NCBI RefSeq assembly: GCF_037908215.1
Contig: NZ_JBBLZC010000013.1
Span: forward strand, 81,173 to 145,172
DNA from: Benzoatithermus flavus
GTDB taxonomy: Bacteria > Pseudomonadota > Alphaproteobacteria > Geminicoccales > Geminicoccaceae
Direction of reading: 5' to 3'
Length of the DNA: 64,000 nucleotides
Shown: positions 1 through 8,726 of the stretch, piece after piece
Layout: the number at the start of each line of letters is the position of its first letter
Numbering within the stretch: position 1 is the stretch's first letter
Notes under the pieces: generated by a model
Told to the model about the DNA's origin: nothing
The model's database searches: none
What the model saw: the letters and a program-made list of their open reading frames with translations, nothing else
Made by a program: the position numbers and the translations under genes

Positions 1-744
1 GGTGGAGCGCATGCGGCTTACGTGAGCCTGCTCGACGAGAAGGAAAAGGCGTTCGGCTTCCGGAAGGCGCTGGTCATCAACCCGCCCGTGAGCCTCTACA
101 ACTCGGTGCGGCGCCTCGATGCCATGTTCGACCGCCATCTCAGGCGGGACCCGGCTTCGGTCAACGCGTTCGTCGATCGGATCTTCGAGCAGGTGATCGC
201 CCTCTACGACGTGCGCGCCCGGATCGACTTCACCGACGACACCTTCCTTTACCGCTCCTACACCGTGCTCGAGCCGCCGGAGCGGGATCTGGAGCTTCTG
301 ATCGGCCTCGCCTTCCGCTTCACGTCGAACGACATGGCGTTCGCGAGCGACGTGATGACCAATGCCGGCTACATCGTGCCCAAGAACGCGCATCTCACCG
401 CGACGACGTCGCTGACCGACATCTTCCTGCAGGGCATGGGGCTCAACTTCGTCGACTATTTCGACGACGTCTATCTACCGTTCATGCGCGAGCGCCACCC
501 CGAGCTCACCCGTGACGACTTGATCCAGGCGGCGGGACTTCACGCGATCGAGGGCTATCTGCGCACGAGCCCGCGGGTCGTGATGCTGGGAACGCAGGAC
601 GACATCATTCTCGCACCGGGCGAGGCCGCATGGCTCGAGAGCGTGTTCGGCGAGCGGGCGCGGATCTTTCCGACCGGCGGCCATTGCGGTGCCATGGACC
701 AGCGCGACTTCGTCGCCGCGATGTACGAGCTCCTGGCCCGGTGA
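1..744 (+). CDS. Alpha/beta hydrolase, C-terminal part (5' end outside window)
   Basis: The reading frame is open from the first base, so the gene begins to the left of the window. The visible residues before the GTG at 22 read GGAHAAYV, which looks like the stretch just after a nucleophile elbow (GxSxGG) of an alpha/beta hydrolase. Near the C terminus a strand ending in GTQDD and a later GGHCGAM supply the expected Asp and His of the triad. The nucleophile itself is not visible, so the substrate cannot be read. The stop codon overlaps a possible GTG start of mlaA, indicating a shared transcript. An annotation starting at GTG 22 would give a falsely short 240-residue protein. Confidence 0.72.
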   Translation, partial: GGAHAAYVSLLDEKEKAFGFRKALVINPPVSLYNSVRRLDAMFDRHLRRDPASVNAFVDRIFEQVIALYDVRARIDFTDDTFLYRSYTVLEPPERDLELLIGLAFRFTSNDMAFASDVMTNAGYIVPKNAHLTATTSLTDIFLQGMGLNFVDYFDDVYLPFMRERHPELTRDDLIQAAGLHAIEGYLRTSPRVVMLGTQDDIILAPGEAAWLESVFGERARIFPTGGHCGAMDQRDFVAAMYELLAR

Positions 745-752
745 AGCACTGC

Positions 753-1502
753 ATGCGCATGGCCAGAGCGCTCGCCGCGCTCCTGTTCGCCGCCAGTCTG
801 GGTGCCTGCGCCGCCACGCCGGCCTACGAGCTCGGTACCGCACCGCCGCGTCATCGGCTCTCGCCGGTCCAGCAGCGGGCGCAGTACCCGATCGAGATCT
901 ACGATCCCCTCGAGGGGGCCAACCGGGCGCTCTACAAGTTCAACGCCCAGTTCGACCGTTACGTGTTCCTGCCGCTCGTGCACGCCTACGAGTTCGTCAC
1001 ACCCGATTTCATCGAGCGCCGGGTGACCGCCTTCTTCTCGAACCTCACCGAGTTCAGGAACGCCACCAACGGTCTGCTCCAGGGCCGGCCGGAGATCGCC
1101 GGTCGCGCCGCGACGCGCTTTCTGCTCAATTCCACCGCGGGTGTGCTCGGCCTGTTCGACGTGGCGACGCGGCTGGGCGTGGCCCAGCAGCCCGAGGACT
1201 TCGGTCAGACGCTGGGCCGCTGGGGCGTCGGCAACGGACCCTATCTGATCGTGCCGGTGCTGGGGCCGTCGAACACACGCGATTTCGGCGGCTTCGTCAC
1301 CGACTCCCTGATCGCCACCTACCTGCCGCCCCAGTCGTTCATCACGGACTGGGTCTACTTCAACCCGATGATGTACGTCCTCTACGCCGTCGATCTGCGG
1401 CGCAACATCAGCTTCCGCTATTACGGCTCGGGCTCGCCCTTCGAGTACGATCTGGTGCGGTTCCTCTACACGAAGAAGCGCGAGCTCGAGATCCGGCAAT
1501 AG
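753..1502 (+). CDS. mlaA: MlaA/VacJ family outer-membrane lipoprotein
   Basis: MlaA is the outer-membrane component of the Mla system, which removes misplaced phospholipids from the outer leaflet and hands them to periplasmic MlaC. The 249-residue product starts with a short lipoprotein signal ending in a lipobox (LGAC, Cys at about residue 19). It then shows the family signature: YDPLEGANRALYKFN, a helical segment with TEFRNATNGLLQG, and the strongly conserved EDFGQTLGRWGVGNGPYL and VLGPSNTRDFGG. ATG 753 is chosen because it places a basic n-region directly before the hydrophobic core; GTG 741, overlapping the upstream stop, is an alternative. No mlaBCDEF genes are in the window. Confidence 0.93.
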   Translation: MRMARALAALLFAASLGACAATPAYELGTAPPRHRLSPVQQRAQYPIEIYDPLEGANRALYKFNAQFDRYVFLPLVHAYEFVTPDFIERRVTAFFSNLTEFRNATNGLLQGRPEIAGRAATRFLLNSTAGVLGLFDVATRLGVAQQPEDFGQTLGRWGVGNGPYLIVPVLGPSNTRDFGGFVTDSLIATYLPPQSFITDWVYFNPMMYVLYAVDLRRNISFRYYGSGSPFEYDLVRFLYTKKRELEIRQ

Positions 1503-1540
1503 CGCCTGCGCACCCTGCCGGAGGCATCGCGGCCGGACGC

Positions 1541-2497
1541 TCAGTGCGTGCGGATGACGACCAGGCGATCCGTGCCCGATTCGGCGCCCCAAACCTCGCC
1601 CGGCCGGCCGAGGAGCTGGCGCACCGCGGCGTTCGGGCGATCGCTCGGGAAGCTCGTGAAGGTTTCGCTCACGGGATCGAACGACAAGATCGCGTTGGCG
1701 CCGAAGTCGCTGAGCCAGATCACGTCGCGATCGTCGACGTAGACGGCATAGGCACGGGGGTGGCTCCCCGGCAGTCGCCAGCTCCGCCAGCTCTCGTCGG
1801 CGGGATCGTAGACGGCGACCTGGCCCGCGTTCCACTCGCTGACCCAGATCCGGCCCCTGCTGTCCGACCAGACGCGGCGTGCTCCCTGGCTCGGCGTCGG
1901 CGGGTCGATCCGGGTCTTCCTGCCGGTCGCGAGGTCGATCCTCGCGATGTGCGAGCCCGCGAGCGAAGCGTAGTAGATCTCGCCCGAAGGTGTCGCCGTG
2001 ATGCCGTAGGGACCCGGGCCGTCCGGGTCCTGGAACACCTGCACGGCGCCCGATCTCGGATCGAGGCGGCCGTAGACGCCGTTCTGACCGGTGAACCACA
2101 AATATCCATTCTGGTCGAAGGCGGCGGTGTTGAGGTTGGCGGGGCCGTAGCGGTCGGGGAGCGGCCAGGCCTGGACGGCACGGCTCGCAGGATCGACGCG
2201 CAGGATCGCGTTCCGGCCGCCGTCGGTGATCCAGGGCGCACCGTCCGGTCCGACGATGACGCCGTGGGGGGCGGAATCCTCGCCGAGCGGGATCTGCTCG
2301 GTACGGCCGGTGCGGGGATCGAGCCGGCCGAGGGCACCCTGGGCTTGCGCGGTGTACCAGACCGTGCCGTCCGGGGCCGGGGCGACGTCGTGGGGATGCG
2401 AATCCTCGGGCACGGGATACCAGGCGGTTTCTGCGGCGGCAGCGCCGGCGAGCGGGAGGAGCACGAGAGCAGCGCTCACGAGCAGGCGGAAGATCAT
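1541..2497 (-). CDS. Secreted Vgb-like beta-propeller (virginiamycin B lyase family)
   Basis: This 318-residue protein opens with a clear signal peptide (MIFRLLVSAALVLLPLAGAAAA) and is otherwise made of repeated blades of the type PHDVAPAPDGTVWYT, PHGVIVGPDGAPWIT and YGITATPSGEIYYAS. This is the pattern of streptogramin lyase/NHL-SMP30 propellers. True Vgb linearises streptogramin B antibiotics, but most chromosomal members have no tested substrate, so only the family is assigned. It lies 31 bases downstream of the MFS exporter gene on the same strand and is probably co-transcribed with it. The gene is convergent with mlaA. Confidence 0.82.
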   Translation of the reverse strand: MIFRLLVSAALVLLPLAGAAAAETAWYPVPEDSHPHDVAPAPDGTVWYTAQAQGALGRLDPRTGRTEQIPLGEDSAPHGVIVGPDGAPWITDGGRNAILRVDPASRAVQAWPLPDRYGPANLNTAAFDQNGYLWFTGQNGVYGRLDPRSGAVQVFQDPDGPGPYGITATPSGEIYYASLAGSHIARIDLATGRKTRIDPPTPSQGARRVWSDSRGRIWVSEWNAGQVAVYDPADESWRSWRLPGSHPRAYAVYVDDRDVIWLSDFGANAILSFDPVSETFTSFPSDRPNAAVRQLLGRPGEVWGAESGTDRLVVIRTH

Positions 2498-2528
2498 GGG
2501 CCGTCTCCACGAGATGCCGTCACTCGTG

Positions 2529-3749
2529 TCATGTCGTCTTCGGCCGGTTCTGGGGCAATGGTGCGAGCGCCGCGAGGCGGAAGGCGACGAGGAGGGCCGT
2601 GGCGAGGAGCGCGGCCAACAGGGCGGCGAGGCCGGGCCAGCCGAAGGCGGTCCAGAACAGGCCGCCCGCGGAGCCGACGAGGCTCGAGCCCAGATAGTAG
2701 AAGAAGAGATAGAGCGAGGAGGCTTGCGCCTTGCCTTCGAGCGCCCTGAGGCCCACCCAGCTGCTCACGATCGAGTGCGCACCGAAGAAGCCGAAGGTGA
2801 AGACGGCGATCCCGGCGATCACGAGCGGCAGCGGGGTCGCGAGCGTGAGTCCGAGGCCGGCGAGCTGCAGGAGGATGACGGCCCACAAGACCCGGCGGCG
2901 GCCCAGCCGGCTCGCGAGGTTGCCGACCCAGGCCGAGCTGAAGATGCCGATGAGGTAGACCGCGAAGATGGACCCGACGGCGGTCTGGCCGAGTTCGTAG
3001 GGTGGGGCGAGCAGGCGGTAGCCGACATAATTGTAGAGCGTCACGAAGCTGCCCATGAGGAGGAACCCTTCGAGGAACAGCCAGGGCAGGCCCTCGTCGC
3101 GGCAATGCTCGACGAAGCGGGCGAGGAGGTTGCCCAAGGCCAGGGGCCGCGGGCGGAAGTTCCTGGATGGGGGCAGGCTCTTCCAGAAGGCGAGAGCGGC
3201 CAGAAGGCACACGAGGCCGAGCGCACCGATCGCGACCCGCCAGGAGAAGAAATCGGCGAGGATGCCCGAGATCAGCCGGCCGCCCATGCCGCCGACGGCG
3301 CTGCCGCCGATATAGAGGCCCATGGCGAGGCCGATGGAACCCTTCTCCATCTCCTCGCCGACATAGGCCATCGCCACGGCGGGGAGGCCGCTGAGCGCCA
3401 CACCCTCCAGCGTCCGGACGAGCAGGAGCCCGTGCCAGCCCGGAACGAAGGCGGCAGCGATCGTGAGCGCCGCCGAGGCCAGGAGCGAGGCCACCATGAC
3501 GGGCTTCCTGCCCAGCGCCTCGGAGAGCGAGCTCGCGACCAGCATGGCGACGGCAAGGAGCCCGGTCGTGACCGAGAGCGAGAGGCTGCTCGCGGCGGCA
3601 CCCAGCCCGAACTCGGCCGAGAACAGCGGCATGAGCGGCTGCACGCAGTAGAGGAGCGCGAAAGTCGAGAACCCGGCCGCGAACAGGGCGAGGTTCGTGC
3701 GCCGGAACGCCGGCGTGCCGCGCGTGATCAGGCTGGCTTCGGTGTGCAT
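2529..3749 (-). CDS. MFS transporter, YnfM-like drug/sugar exporter
   Basis: This 406-residue hydrophobic protein has about twelve membrane segments. The N-terminal motif FSTFALLYCVQPLMPLFSAEFG resembles the YnfM branch of the major facilitator superfamily. The loop-2 motif is present as EALGRKPVM, and a second basic loop (RLGRRRVLW) sits between helices in the C half. Substrates of this branch are poorly defined; efflux of arabinose-like sugars or drugs is usually suggested. It is transcribed ahead of the Vgb-like propeller gene and is divergent from the RTX gene, with about 100 bases between them for both promoters. Confidence 0.85.
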   Translation of the reverse strand: MHTEASLITRGTPAFRRTNLALFAAGFSTFALLYCVQPLMPLFSAEFGLGAAASSLSLSVTTGLLAVAMLVASSLSEALGRKPVMVASLLASAALTIAAAFVPGWHGLLLVRTLEGVALSGLPAVAMAYVGEEMEKGSIGLAMGLYIGGSAVGGMGGRLISGILADFFSWRVAIGALGLVCLLAALAFWKSLPPSRNFRPRPLALGNLLARFVEHCRDEGLPWLFLEGFLLMGSFVTLYNYVGYRLLAPPYELGQTAVGSIFAVYLIGIFSSAWVGNLASRLGRRRVLWAVILLQLAGLGLTLATPLPLVIAGIAVFTFGFFGAHSIVSSWVGLRALEGKAQASSLYLFFYYLGSSLVGSAGGLFWTAFGWPGLAALLAALLATALLVAFRLAALAPLPQNRPKTT

Positions 3750-3850
3750 CGGAAGTGGACGTTCGAGGGGAGCATCGGCGCCCGGCCGTTGGTCGGTACC
3801 TGCCGGAATGGTAGAACGGAAGCTCGGACGAGCGGGAGGGGAGACAGGCC

Positions 3851-5347
3851 ATGGCGGTCAGGTCGGGCACGAGCGGCGACGACGGACTCGTCGGGACGGT
3901 GGGCGCCGACCGGCTCTACGGCCTCGGCGGCGACGACCTTCTCGACGGCCGCACCGGCGACGATCTGCTCGATGGCGGCAGCGGGACCGACACGGCGAGC
4001 TGGGCCCACAACCCGGGCCATCGCGGCACGTTGGGCGGCCCTTACGGGATGAGCATCGACCTTGTGGCCGGCACGGCGGTCGCGCGCGTGGATTTCGGCC
4101 TGTTCGATGTGAACCCCGGCATCGAAAGGGACACGCTCCGCGGCATCGAGAACGCGATCGGCTCGGCCTTTGCCGACCGGATCGACGGTTCGGGGCTCGC
4201 CAACCTGCTCTGGGGCGGCGGAGGCGAGGACGAGATCAGCGGCAAGGGCGGCGACGACACGATCCACGGCGGGGCGGCGCACGATCTGATCAACGGCGAC
4301 GACGGCCGCGATCGGATCGAGGGTGAGGGCGGCGACGATGTCGTCTATGCCGGCAACGGCGACGATCTGGTTCTGGGCGGGGCGGGCGACGACGTGCTCG
4401 CGGGCGAGGCCGGCCGCGACCGCCTCTACGGTGGCGCCGGCGATGACGAGCTGCGCGACGGCTACGGCAGCGACCGTGCGAACGACCTCGTGGACGGCGG
4501 TGCCGGCTTCGACATCGTCAGCTACGACGGCGACACGCACGGCCTTCGGGTCGACCTCGCCACGCAGCGGGCAGTGCAGGGGAGCGAGGTCGACCGGCTG
4601 GTCGGCATCGAGGGCGTGATCGGCAGCTCCGGCCCGGGCGATCTCATCCTGGGCGATGCGGGGGCCAACAGCCTCGCCACGGGGCTCGGCGGCGCCGACC
4701 GCGTCTTCGGCCGCGGCGGCGACGATGTGCTGACGGGCGGAGCGGCGAGGGCGCTGCTCGACGGTGGCGCCGGCGGCGACGTCGTCACGGGCGGCGCCGG
4801 GGACGATACCGTCCGGGGCGGCGCAGGAGCGGACCGTCTCAGCGGCGGGACGGTCGAGCACGATTATTTCGAGCCGGAGCCGCATGTCGACCACGACCGC
4901 ATCGACCTCGGCCGGGATCGGGCCGCCGACACGGTGACGTTCGAGCTGCACGACTTCGTCGGCCGCGTGCAGGACTATATCGGGGTCGACCGGGTGGCGC
5001 GCTTCGATGCGAGTCGCGACAAGCTCGCGTTCTACGTCGCGGTCAACGATAGCCCCGTCGGCGGGCCGGACGAGGATCGGGTCGTGGACGTGCGGGCAGC
5101 GCTCGACAGCAACCACGACGGTCGGATCGACGGCAGCGACCGGGACGTGACGCTCGATGCCGGCGGCATGGTGATCGACCTCGGCAGCCTGTGGCAGCGG
5201 GAGGTCGGTGGGCCGTTCCTGAGCGGCCAGGACCAGAAGGTGATCCTCGAAGGCCAGAGGACCGGCTTTAGCGCCGACGTGATCGTGAGCCTGGACGAGC
5301 GGCCCGAGGAGCTCCTAGCGGCGCACCCCGAGGACACGCTGCTCTGA
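3851..5347 (+). CDS. RTX-type calcium-binding repeat protein
   Basis: The 498-residue protein is rich in Gly-Asp nonapeptides of the form GGxGxDxLx (for example LGGDDLLDG, GGAGDDVLAG, GRGGDDVLTG). They run in two blocks, about residues 15-45 and 120-330, that would fold as calcium-binding parallel beta-rolls. There is no N-terminal signal peptide, as expected for a type I secretion substrate. The C terminus (about 350-498) is acidic, with an additional EF-hand-like stretch (ALDSNHDGRIDGSDRD, about residue 416). No catalytic domain is recognised and no HlyB/HlyD/TolC genes lie nearby. Export by a transporter encoded elsewhere is inferred. Confidence 0.85.
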   Translation: MAVRSGTSGDDGLVGTVGADRLYGLGGDDLLDGRTGDDLLDGGSGTDTASWAHNPGHRGTLGGPYGMSIDLVAGTAVARVDFGLFDVNPGIERDTLRGIENAIGSAFADRIDGSGLANLLWGGGGEDEISGKGGDDTIHGGAAHDLINGDDGRDRIEGEGGDDVVYAGNGDDLVLGGAGDDVLAGEAGRDRLYGGAGDDELRDGYGSDRANDLVDGGAGFDIVSYDGDTHGLRVDLATQRAVQGSEVDRLVGIEGVIGSSGPGDLILGDAGANSLATGLGGADRVFGRGGDDVLTGGAARALLDGGAGGDVVTGGAGDDTVRGGAGADRLSGGTVEHDYFEPEPHVDHDRIDLGRDRAADTVTFELHDFVGRVQDYIGVDRVARFDASRDKLAFYVAVNDSPVGGPDEDRVVDVRAALDSNHDGRIDGSDRDVTLDAGGMVIDLGSLWQREVGGPFLSGQDQKVILEGQRTGFSADVIVSLDERPEELLAAHPEDTLL

Positions 5348-5622
5348 CGGCTGTCGCCCGCAGCCTCGCTCGGCGCGAGGTGCATCGCGCGTGCCGGAAC
5401 GGCGCCGACAAGGCGGGCTTCCGCTCGTCTCGGATCGGTCGGAGGTGCCGTTGCACGCGAACGGCTCGGAGCGCGACCCACGCCTGCAGGTGATCAGGCG
5501 AGGGATTCGGTAGCTGCAGCCACCGGTCTTTCGGCTGAACCGCCGTGGTATGCACCATGGTCTTATCGACTTATAGGTGATAAACAGAGGTTGTTGCGAA
5601 CGTGCCGCTTGAGGATCATGCG

Positions 5623-5991
5623 ATGAGAGCGTCCTTTGGAGGCGCAGTTGCGTTTGCTGCAACGTTTGCCATCACGCTCAGCAGCTGCAATGCAGAGGCG
5701 AATGAGGTGGATCCTTTGGTTCTGGCTGCCTGCATGCAAAACAATACGACGCCAGAAGATGAGTCTATATTCCGGAATATGCTCATCTATGCTCTGCAGG
5801 ACGATACAGAAAGACTCAAAAATGAACTGGGGAAGATCATCGTATCATTTGCTAGATTGGCAACGGTTGACTGCAAAGTACCGCCAGACAGGCTCGGCGA
5901 TAAAGCTATACAAAGAGCATTTAACATGTACGGAGGAAACATGGGAAGGTTGGTCATGGAAAGAGCTTTTGCCAAGATACGTGACAGATGA
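5623..5991 (+). CDS. Small AT-rich orphan lipoprotein gene, unknown function
   Basis: The 122-residue product starts with a hydrophobic segment ending in LSSC, which looks like a lipobox, followed by a mature region with Cys in LAACMQN and VDCKV. ATG 5623 is preferred to GTG 5602 because a GAGG ribosome binding site lies 8 bases upstream and the signal then starts at residue 1. I do not recognise a family. From about 5540 to 6030 base composition is much more AT-rich than all flanking genes and codon use is unlike the neighbours (AAT, ATA, AGA, TTG are common). This suggests recent transfer. Nothing mobile is seen beside it. Confidence 0.6.
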   Translation: MRASFGGAVAFAATFAITLSSCNAEANEVDPLVLAACMQNNTTPEDESIFRNMLIYALQDDTERLKNELGKIIVSFARLATVDCKVPPDRLGDKAIQRAFNMYGGNMGRLVMERAFAKIRDR

Positions 5992-6217
5992 TATTCTCTG
6001 ATGCATCTGTGAATCAAATGTAACAATAGAGGTGCTTTGACGCGTCGGTTCCAGCGACTCGAAAGAGCGACCGGCTCGGTATAGGGCGAGCATCGGCCTT
6101 CTCCGGTGAGCCTTACGTCCTCGGCTCGGGGCGGGCGGGGCTTGTCTCGATGCGCCGGATCGGGGACAAGCTGGAGGCCGGGAAGAACGGTGCCGCGTCG
6201 GCGGTTGGGAGGCGGTG

Positions 6218-7030
6218 ATGCGGATCGCGGTGTTCCAGGGGCCGCTGGAGGGCGGCGACGTCGGCCGCAACCTCGAGCGGCTCGCGGCCGTGGCCGACGC
6301 GGCGGCGGGACGGGGAGCGCGGCTCCTGGTCTGCCCGGAGATGTTCCTCACCGGCTACAATATCGGCGCCGAGGCGGTGAAGCGGCTGGCCGAGCCCGTG
6401 GACGGACCCTCGGCCGCGGCCGCGGCCGGGATCGCGCGCAAGTGCGGCATCGCCCTGCTTTACGGCTATCCCGAGGCGGGACCGGACGGGCGGGTCTACA
6501 ACGCGGCGCTGCTGCTCGGGCCCGACGGCGCGCGGCTCGCCAATCACCGGAAGACCCATCTCTTCGGTCCGGACGAGCGCGACGCCTTCGCGCCGGGCGA
6601 GGGGCCACCCACGGTGGCCGGGCTCGGGGGGATGCGGCTCGGCATCCTGATCTGCTACGACGTCGAGTTCCCGGAGAACGTGCGGCTGCTGGCACTCGAA
6701 GGGGTGGAGCTCGTCGCCGTGCCGACGGCGCTCATGGAGCCTTATCAATTCGTGGCGCGGTCGATGGTGCCGACCCGCGCCTACGAGAACCAGATCTTCC
6801 TGGCTTATGCCAACCGCTGCGGGCGGGAGGGCGGCCTCGTCTATCACGGCCTGAGCTGCATCGTCGGGCCGGACGGACGCGACCTCGCGCGCGCGCCCGC
6901 AACGGGCGAGGCGCTGATCGTGGCCGAGCTCGACCGCGGGCTGCTCCAGGCCTCGCGGCGGCTCAATCCCTATCTCGCCGACCGGCGGCCGGCGCTCTAC
7001 CGCGCTCTTGCCGCGGAGCGACCGGCATGA
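6218..7030 (+). CDS. davA: 5-aminovaleramidase (nitrilase superfamily), lysine catabolism
   Basis: DavA hydrolyses 5-aminovaleramide to 5-aminovalerate and ammonia, the second step of the aminovalerate route of L-lysine breakdown. The 270-residue protein shows the nitrilase-superfamily catalytic triad: Glu41 in CPEMFLTGYNIG, Lys112 in HRKTHLFG and Cys146 in LICYDVEFPEN. These motifs and the overall length match Pseudomonas DavA as I recall it. ATG 6218 follows a GGGAGG ribosome binding site; the GTG three bases earlier is less likely. The stop overlaps the start of davB by ATGA, so the two steps are translationally coupled, though in the reverse of the pathway order. Confidence 0.9.
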   Translation: MRIAVFQGPLEGGDVGRNLERLAAVADAAAGRGARLLVCPEMFLTGYNIGAEAVKRLAEPVDGPSAAAAAGIARKCGIALLYGYPEAGPDGRVYNAALLLGPDGARLANHRKTHLFGPDERDAFAPGEGPPTVAGLGGMRLGILICYDVEFPENVRLLALEGVELVAVPTALMEPYQFVARSMVPTRAYENQIFLAYANRCGREGGLVYHGLSCIVGPDGRDLARAPATGEALIVAELDRGLLQASRRLNPYLADRRPALYRALAAERPA

Positions 7031-8718
7031 CGGCGCCGCACGCGCCCGCGACCGGCGTCTCGGCCGACCGGCGGCCGGTGACCTATTTCGGCCCGGACTT
7101 CCCGTTTCCTTACGACGACTGGCTGCGCCATCCGGCCGGGCTCGGCGGGCTGCCGGCCGAGCGGCACGGGCAGGAGGTCGCGATCGTGGGGGCCGGGATC
7201 GCCGGGCTCGTGGCGGCGTTCGAGCTCATGAAGCTCGGCCTGAAGCCCGTCGTCTACGAGGCGGGGCGGCTCGGTGGGCGCCTGCGCTCGCAGCCGTTCG
7301 AGGCGGCGGAGGGGGTGATCGCCGAGCTGGGCGGGATGCGCTTTCCCGTCTCCTCGACCGCGTTCTGGCACTATCTCGACCTCGCCGGGCTCGAGACCCG
7401 GCCGTTCCCGAACCCCTTGGCCCCGGACACGCCGAGCACCGTGATCGATCTCGACGGGGTGCCGGTCTATGCCGAGCGGCCCGAGGACCTGCCGCCTTTG
7501 CTCCAGGAGGTGGCGGATGCCTGGCGCGAGGCGGTGGAGGAGGGGGCGCATCTCTCGGCAATGCAGGACGCGATCCGGGCGCGCGACGTGGGCCGGATCA
7601 AGGCGATCTGGAACGAGCTGGTGCCGATCTGGGACGATCGCAGCTTCTACGACTTCGTCGCCACCAGCCGGGCGTTCGCGAGCCGCTCGTTCCGGCACCG
7701 CGAGGTGTTCGGGCAGGTAGGGTTCGGGACGGGGGGATGGGATTCCGATTTCCCGAACTCGATGCTGGAGATCTTACGCGTCATCGTCACCGATCAGGAC
7801 GAGAACCAGCGCCTGGTCGTGGGCGGGGTCGAGCAGTTGCCGCGGCGCTTGTGGCGGATGGCGCCCGAGAAGCTCGCGCACTGGCCGCGCGGTACCTCGC
7901 TCGAGCGGCTGCACGGCGGGGCGCCACGGGCCGGGGTGGCGCGGATAGCGCCGGCGGGAGAAGGGCGGCTCGCCGTGACCGACCGCTGGGGCGAGACGCG
8001 CGAGTACCCGGCCGTGCTCGTGACCTGCCAGTCCTGGCTGCTCACGACCCACATCGCCTGCGCCGAGCCGCTCCTGTCGCACCGGATGTGGATGGCACTC
8101 GATCGTACGCGTTACATGCAATCGGCCAAGACCTTCGTGATGGTGGACCGGCCGTTCTGGAAAGAGCGCGACCCTGCCACGGGCCGTTACCGGATGAGCA
8201 TGACGCTCTCCGACCGGCTCACGCGCGGCACCTATCTCTTCGACAACGGCGACGACCGACCGGGCGTGATCTGCCTGTCCTATAGCTGGATGGGCGACGC
8301 GCTCAAGCTGCTGCCGCTGCCGGTCGACCAGCGGGTGAAGCTGATGCTGGGAGCATTGCAGCAGATCTACCTGGACCTCGACATCAAGCGGCACATCGTG
8401 GGCGATCCGATCACGGTCTCCTGGGAGAGCGATCCCAATTTCCTGGGCGCCTTCAAAGGCGCCTTGCCCGGCCATTACCGCTACAACCGGCGCATGTACT
8501 GCCATTTCATGCAGGACGGGCTGCCGCCCGTCGAGCGCGGCCTGTTCCTCGCCGGCGACGACATCTCCTGGACGCCGGGCTGGGTGGAAGGCGCCGTGAC
8601 CACGGGCCTCAATGCGGTCTGGGGGATCGTGCGGCATCTGGGCGGTGCCACCCACCCCGAGAACCCCGGGCCGGGCGACCGCTTCGCCGAGCTCGCCCCG
8701 CTCGTGCTGCCGGACTGA
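7027..8718 (+). CDS. davB: L-lysine 2-monooxygenase (FAD amine oxidase family)
   Basis: DavB oxidatively decarboxylates L-lysine to 5-aminovaleramide, using FAD and O2. The 563-residue length is typical. The N-terminal Rossmann motif is GAGIAG (55-60), followed by VVYEAGRLGGRLRSQ and the family signature ELGGMRFPVSSTAFWHYLD. Further conserved blocks are REVFGQVGFGTGGWDSDFPN, HGGAPRAGV, ALDRTRYMQSAKTFVM and a C-terminal FAD-contact region GDDISWTPGWVEGAV. All match Pseudomonas DavB more closely than tryptophan 2-monooxygenase IaaM, to which it is related. It overlaps davA and converges with the MFS carrier gene 8 bases downstream. Confidence 0.9.
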   Translation: MTAPHAPATGVSADRRPVTYFGPDFPFPYDDWLRHPAGLGGLPAERHGQEVAIVGAGIAGLVAAFELMKLGLKPVVYEAGRLGGRLRSQPFEAAEGVIAELGGMRFPVSSTAFWHYLDLAGLETRPFPNPLAPDTPSTVIDLDGVPVYAERPEDLPPLLQEVADAWREAVEEGAHLSAMQDAIRARDVGRIKAIWNELVPIWDDRSFYDFVATSRAFASRSFRHREVFGQVGFGTGGWDSDFPNSMLEILRVIVTDQDENQRLVVGGVEQLPRRLWRMAPEKLAHWPRGTSLERLHGGAPRAGVARIAPAGEGRLAVTDRWGETREYPAVLVTCQSWLLTTHIACAEPLLSHRMWMALDRTRYMQSAKTFVMVDRPFWKERDPATGRYRMSMTLSDRLTRGTYLFDNGDDRPGVICLSYSWMGDALKLLPLPVDQRVKLMLGALQQIYLDLDIKRHIVGDPITVSWESDPNFLGAFKGALPGHYRYNRRMYCHFMQDGLPPVERGLFLAGDDISWTPGWVEGAVTTGLNAVWGIVRHLGGATHPENPGPGDRFAELAPLVLPD

Positions 8719-8726
8719 GCGCCGCC

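Noticed and set aside
555..2510. 651-residue minus-strand open frame across mlaA
   Set aside because: It overlaps mlaA and the Vgb-like gene out of frame, is Arg/Pro-rich and resembles no family; a GC-rich shadow.
2226..4052. 608-residue plus-strand open frame opposite the MFS exporter
   Set aside because: Highly charged composition typical of the antisense of a membrane protein gene; no start signals.
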